From: DATBGZ01 sp036557785
GTDB taxonomy: Bacteria > Actinomycetota > Actinomycetes > Mycobacteriales > Micromonosporaceae
Assembly (NCBI GenBank): GCA_036557785.1
Contig: DATBGZ010000012.1
Coordinates: 1-64,000, forward strand
Direction of reading: 5' to 3'
DNA length: 64,000 nucleotides
The notes under the pieces are model-generated. The model was given only the letters and a program-made list of their open reading frames with translations, was not told the DNA's origin and made no database searches. A program made the translations under genes and the position numbers. Below are positions 62,007 to 64,000 of the stretch, in pieces. How positions within the stretch are numbered: position 1 is the first letter of the stretch; every line of letters begins with the position of its first letter.

Positions 62007-62695
62007 GCCGCGCGTCGCTGCGGAAACAGCCGCACGAGGTCGCGGCCATGTTCGATGGCGTGGCGCGGCGGTACGACCGCACCAACACCCTGCTCTCACT
62101 CGGGCTTGACCGGTCGTGGCGCCGGGCCACGCGCGCGGCGCTGGCCCTGGCGCCAGGGCAGCGATGCCTGGATCTCGCCGCGGGCACCGGGGTGTCCACA
62201 CAGGAGCTCGCCCGCGCGGGAGCAGTGGTCGTCGGGGCGGACCTGTCGCTCGGGATGCTCGAGGTGGGACACGCCGTACGGCCCGATGTTGCCCTCGTCG
62301 CGGCCGATGCCTTGGCGCTGCCCTTCGCCGACGCCACCTTCGACGCGGTGACCGTCTCCTTCGGACTGCGCAACTTCGTCGACCCCGGGGCCGGCCTCGC
62401 CGAACTGGCCCGGGTCACCCGCCCCGACGGCCGGCTCGTGGTGTGCGAGTTCAGCGCACCGGTCATCCCCGCCCTGCGCCGGGTCTACCTTGGCTACCTT
62501 ATGCGGGCCCTGCCGGCGCTGGCCCGCCGGGTCGCGTCGAACCCCGAGGCGTACGTCTATCTGGCGGAGTCGATCCGCGCCTGGCCCGCCCAGCCCGACC
62601 TGGCCTCCGTCATCGCCCACGCCGGCTGGTCCTCGGTCAGTTGGCGCAATCTGACGGGGGGCATCGTGGCGCTGCACCGCGCCACCCGAGCGTGA
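62003..62695 (+). CDS. menG: demethylmenaquinone methyltransferase
   Basis: 230 residues. SAM-dependent class I methyltransferase for the last ring methylation of menaquinone. MFDGVARRYDRTNTLLSLGLDRSWRR and the SAM loop CLDLAAGTGVSTQELA, then SFGLRNFVDPGAGLAELARV, are diagnostic of UbiE/MenG. Coupled to mqnC (ATGA). Confidence 0.95.
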   Translation: MSRASLRKQPHEVAAMFDGVARRYDRTNTLLSLGLDRSWRRATRAALALAPGQRCLDLAAGTGVSTQELARAGAVVVGADLSLGMLEVGHAVRPDVALVAADALALPFADATFDAVTVSFGLRNFVDPGAGLAELARVTRPDGRLVVCEFSAPVIPALRRVYLGYLMRALPALARRVASNPEAYVYLAESIRAWPAQPDLASVIAHAGWSSVSWRNLTGGIVALHRATRA

Positions 62696-62709
62696 CGTGG
62701 GCCACGCGA

Positions 62710-63348
62710 TCAGGCGGCCTGGGAGATCAGCGTGGCGAGCACCGTCTGCGCGTAGCCCTTGGCGGTGTCCGCGTCGGTTGTGCTGCCGGCGATCGTGGCG
62801 ACGAGGTACGGGCCGACGTTGGTGCCGATCACGGCGAGCGTATACGTGAGCCCGTTGTCGGTCTTGGTGCCGTAACCGCCGAGCACTGGGCCAGTCGGCG
62901 GCAGGGAGCCGCCGTTGGGCAGGGTCAGGCCCGTGACCGGCCAGTCGTGCTCGCTGGCATCGCTGAGCATCTCCGCCTCCAGCGCCTGCAGCTTGGCTTG
63001 GGCGGTCGTGTCGCTGTCGTATTTGACGATGCCGTACGAGAAGCCCTGGAACGAGTGGCCTGGGATGTTCAGGTTTCCGTAGAAGCAGAGGTCGATCGTC
63101 TCTCCGCCCGCCGTGTTGATGTCGACCAGCGGGTTGGTGTCGTTGACGCTACCGATCAGCGTGGCGGCGTCGTCATTCGTGAAGTAGGTGCAGTTTCCGG
63201 GAGCCAGCGCCTTCACCGCCGGCGTGGCCGTCGGACCGGTGGTGCCCGAGTTGGTGGGCGCGGGTGCCGCCTTCGGCCCACATCCGGCCAGCATCGCGGC
63301 GGCCGCTACCAGGCCAACCGCGATCACGCTCGTCGATCTCATCCGCAT
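62710..63348 (-). CDS. DUF3558-like lipoprotein
   Basis: 212 residues from an ATG with AGGAGA upstream. Signal peptide with lipobox LAGC (~23), a Pro/Thr linker, then a soluble domain with two cysteines (NCTYF, DLCFYG). The layout resembles DUF3558 and similar actinobacterial lipoproteins; family assignment is tentative. It is convergent with menG, where mycobacteria also have a secreted-protein gene (Rv0559c). Confidence 0.75.
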   Translation of the reverse strand: MRMRSTSVIAVGLVAAAAMLAGCGPKAAPAPTNSGTTGPTATPAVKALAPGNCTYFTNDDAATLIGSVNDTNPLVDINTAGGETIDLCFYGNLNIPGHSFQGFSYGIVKYDSDTTAQAKLQALEAEMLSDASEHDWPVTGLTLPNGGSLPPTGPVLGGYGTKTDNGLTYTLAVIGTNVGPYLVATIAGSTTDADTAKGYAQTVLATLISQAA

Positions 63349-63489
63349 GCCACCGTCTCCTGTCGATCGAGACACCACGGCCAGAACCGGTCATGGGTGC
63401 ACCCGACGGTATGAGCGCCTACGGCCGGCGGAATCAGGGGTTGTCCTACATATGGCCGTCGCCCGCCCTCATCGAGCGTGCGGACCTGC

Positions 63490-63506
63490 AGGTTAGGGCA
63501 ACCTAA
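63490..63506. promoter_or_regulatory. possible iron box (IdeR/DtxR-type operator)
   Basis: AGGTTAGGGCAACCTAA matches 15 of 17 positions of the inner IdeR/DmdR consensus AGGTTAGSCTWACCTWA (from memory). It is a near-palindrome with arms AGGTT/AACCT. It lies ~100 bases upstream of the menJ start and ~140 upstream of the divergent lipoprotein gene, in an intergenic region with no other gene (63349-63604). Confidence 0.5.
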
Positions 63507-63604
63507 GAACCTGGGATCGACGTGGCCAGTTCTAGACTCTGGCCGTTGAGCTTGTGAACACTTTCACGAGCGCCCGAAGGCGGGTTTTCGGTGGGAGGTG
63601 ACTC

Positions 63605-64000
63605 GTGGCTACCAGTGGGAACGCGCCGGATGCGGACGTCATCGTCGTCGGCGCCGGCCCGGGTGGCTCCGCGGCCGCGTACCACCTGGCGCGCCAGGGG
63701 GCGTCCGTACTACTCCTGGAGAAGTCCGAGTTTCCCCGGGAGAAGGTCTGTGGGGACGGGCTCACGCCACGCTCGGTCAAGCAGGTCATCGCGATGGGCA
63801 TCGACACCACCGCCCCCGGCTGGACCCGCAACCGGGGGCTTCGTGTGATCGGTGGCGGGACCACGCTCGAGCTCGACTGGCCCGCACTCTCGACGTTCCC
63901 CGGCTACGGGCTGACTCGCACCCGCATGGACTTCGACGAGATCCTCGCCGGCGCCGCCCGCGACGCGGGGGCGGACCTGCGTACAGGCACGACGGTCACC
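63605..64000 (+). CDS. menJ: geranylgeranyl reductase family / menaquinone reductase MenJ, N-terminal part
   Basis: 132 codons before the window ends. GTG start with GGTGGGAGG upstream. The FAD-binding Rossmann start is VIVVGAGPGGSAAAYHLARQ, then LLLEKSEFPREKVCGDGLTP, the signature of geranylgeranyl reductase-type flavoproteins. Position after menG matches M. tuberculosis Rv0561c (MenJ), which saturates one isoprene unit of menaquinone. Confidence 0.92.
   Translation, partial: MATSGNAPDADVIVVGAGPGGSAAAYHLARQGASVLLLEKSEFPREKVCGDGLTPRSVKQVIAMGIDTTAPGWTRNRGLRVIGGGTTLELDWPALSTFPGYGLTRTRMDFDEILAGAARDAGADLRTGTTVT

Overview
The window is high-GC DNA (about 70% by eye) with dense, often overlapping genes (ATGA, GTGA and TTGA junctions) and frequent GTG starts. 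It encodes mycothiol chemistry (Mca), BldC, an actinobacterial SigE-type ECF factor and the futalosine route to menaquinone. This fits a filamentous actinomycete, most likely Micromonosporaceae or a close relative. No rRNA, tRNA or CRISPR array was seen.

Layout. 1-7.0 kb: the end of a Bax-inhibitor-1-like membrane protein, two tandem SGNH hydrolases (one lacking its catalytic serine), a DUF1232 protein, cystathionine beta-synthase, an HtrA-like protease and a class-V PLP enzyme. 7.1-13.1 kb is an accessory patch: pterin dehydratase, four consecutive toxin-antitoxin genes (YefM-YoeB plus RHH-Doc) with a TGTACA-type operator, small proteins, a probable frameshifted gene, an msrA remnant, an NYN nuclease and full-length msrA. 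13.1-23.2 kb matches the Mycobacterium tuberculosis Rv1077-Rv1084 gene order (cbs, metB, greA, DUF4307, mca, small membrane protein, DUF255 protein) with ilvA inserted. It ends with a remarkable 736-residue fusion of a catalytically degenerate asparagine-synthase-like part and a CofE-like (F420:glutamate ligase) domain. 23.2-29.7 kb is a sugar island: GH42 beta-galactosidase divergent from an ABC importer plus a LacI regulator, with two LacI-type operators between them.

29.8-36.5 kb: a Vms1/baeRF-like release-factor homologue, an IS1380-family element placed 35 bp upstream of an ECF sigma gene, that sigma gene with a membrane partner, and an oligopeptidase B. 36.8-45.7 kb: hemL, a histidine phosphatase, ResA, CcdA, ResB and CcsA (cytochrome c maturation), then UbiD-like and UbiA-like (MqnP) enzymes, bldC and UbiX. 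46.3-53.4 kb: a glycolipid-binding-fold protein, a proline-rich membrane protein, MqnE, two small membrane proteins and a vitamin B12 importer (btuFCD) under a clear cobalamin riboswitch. 53.5-64.0 kb: a 42-bp tandem repeat array, VOC and MarR genes, HelD, MqnA, a proline-rich membrane protein, an aldo/keto reductase, MqnC, MenG, a lipoprotein and the start of the menaquinone reductase MenJ.

The right half is therefore centred on respiratory-chain construction: haem, cytochrome c maturation and menaquinone. Its neighbourhood resembles that of mycobacteria, but mqn genes stand where the classical men genes would be. The other global signal is a short iterated palindrome, TCCACWGTGGA, found seven times exactly, six of them inside genes. 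The best candidates for something undescribed are the AsnB-like/CofE-like fusion and this palindrome.
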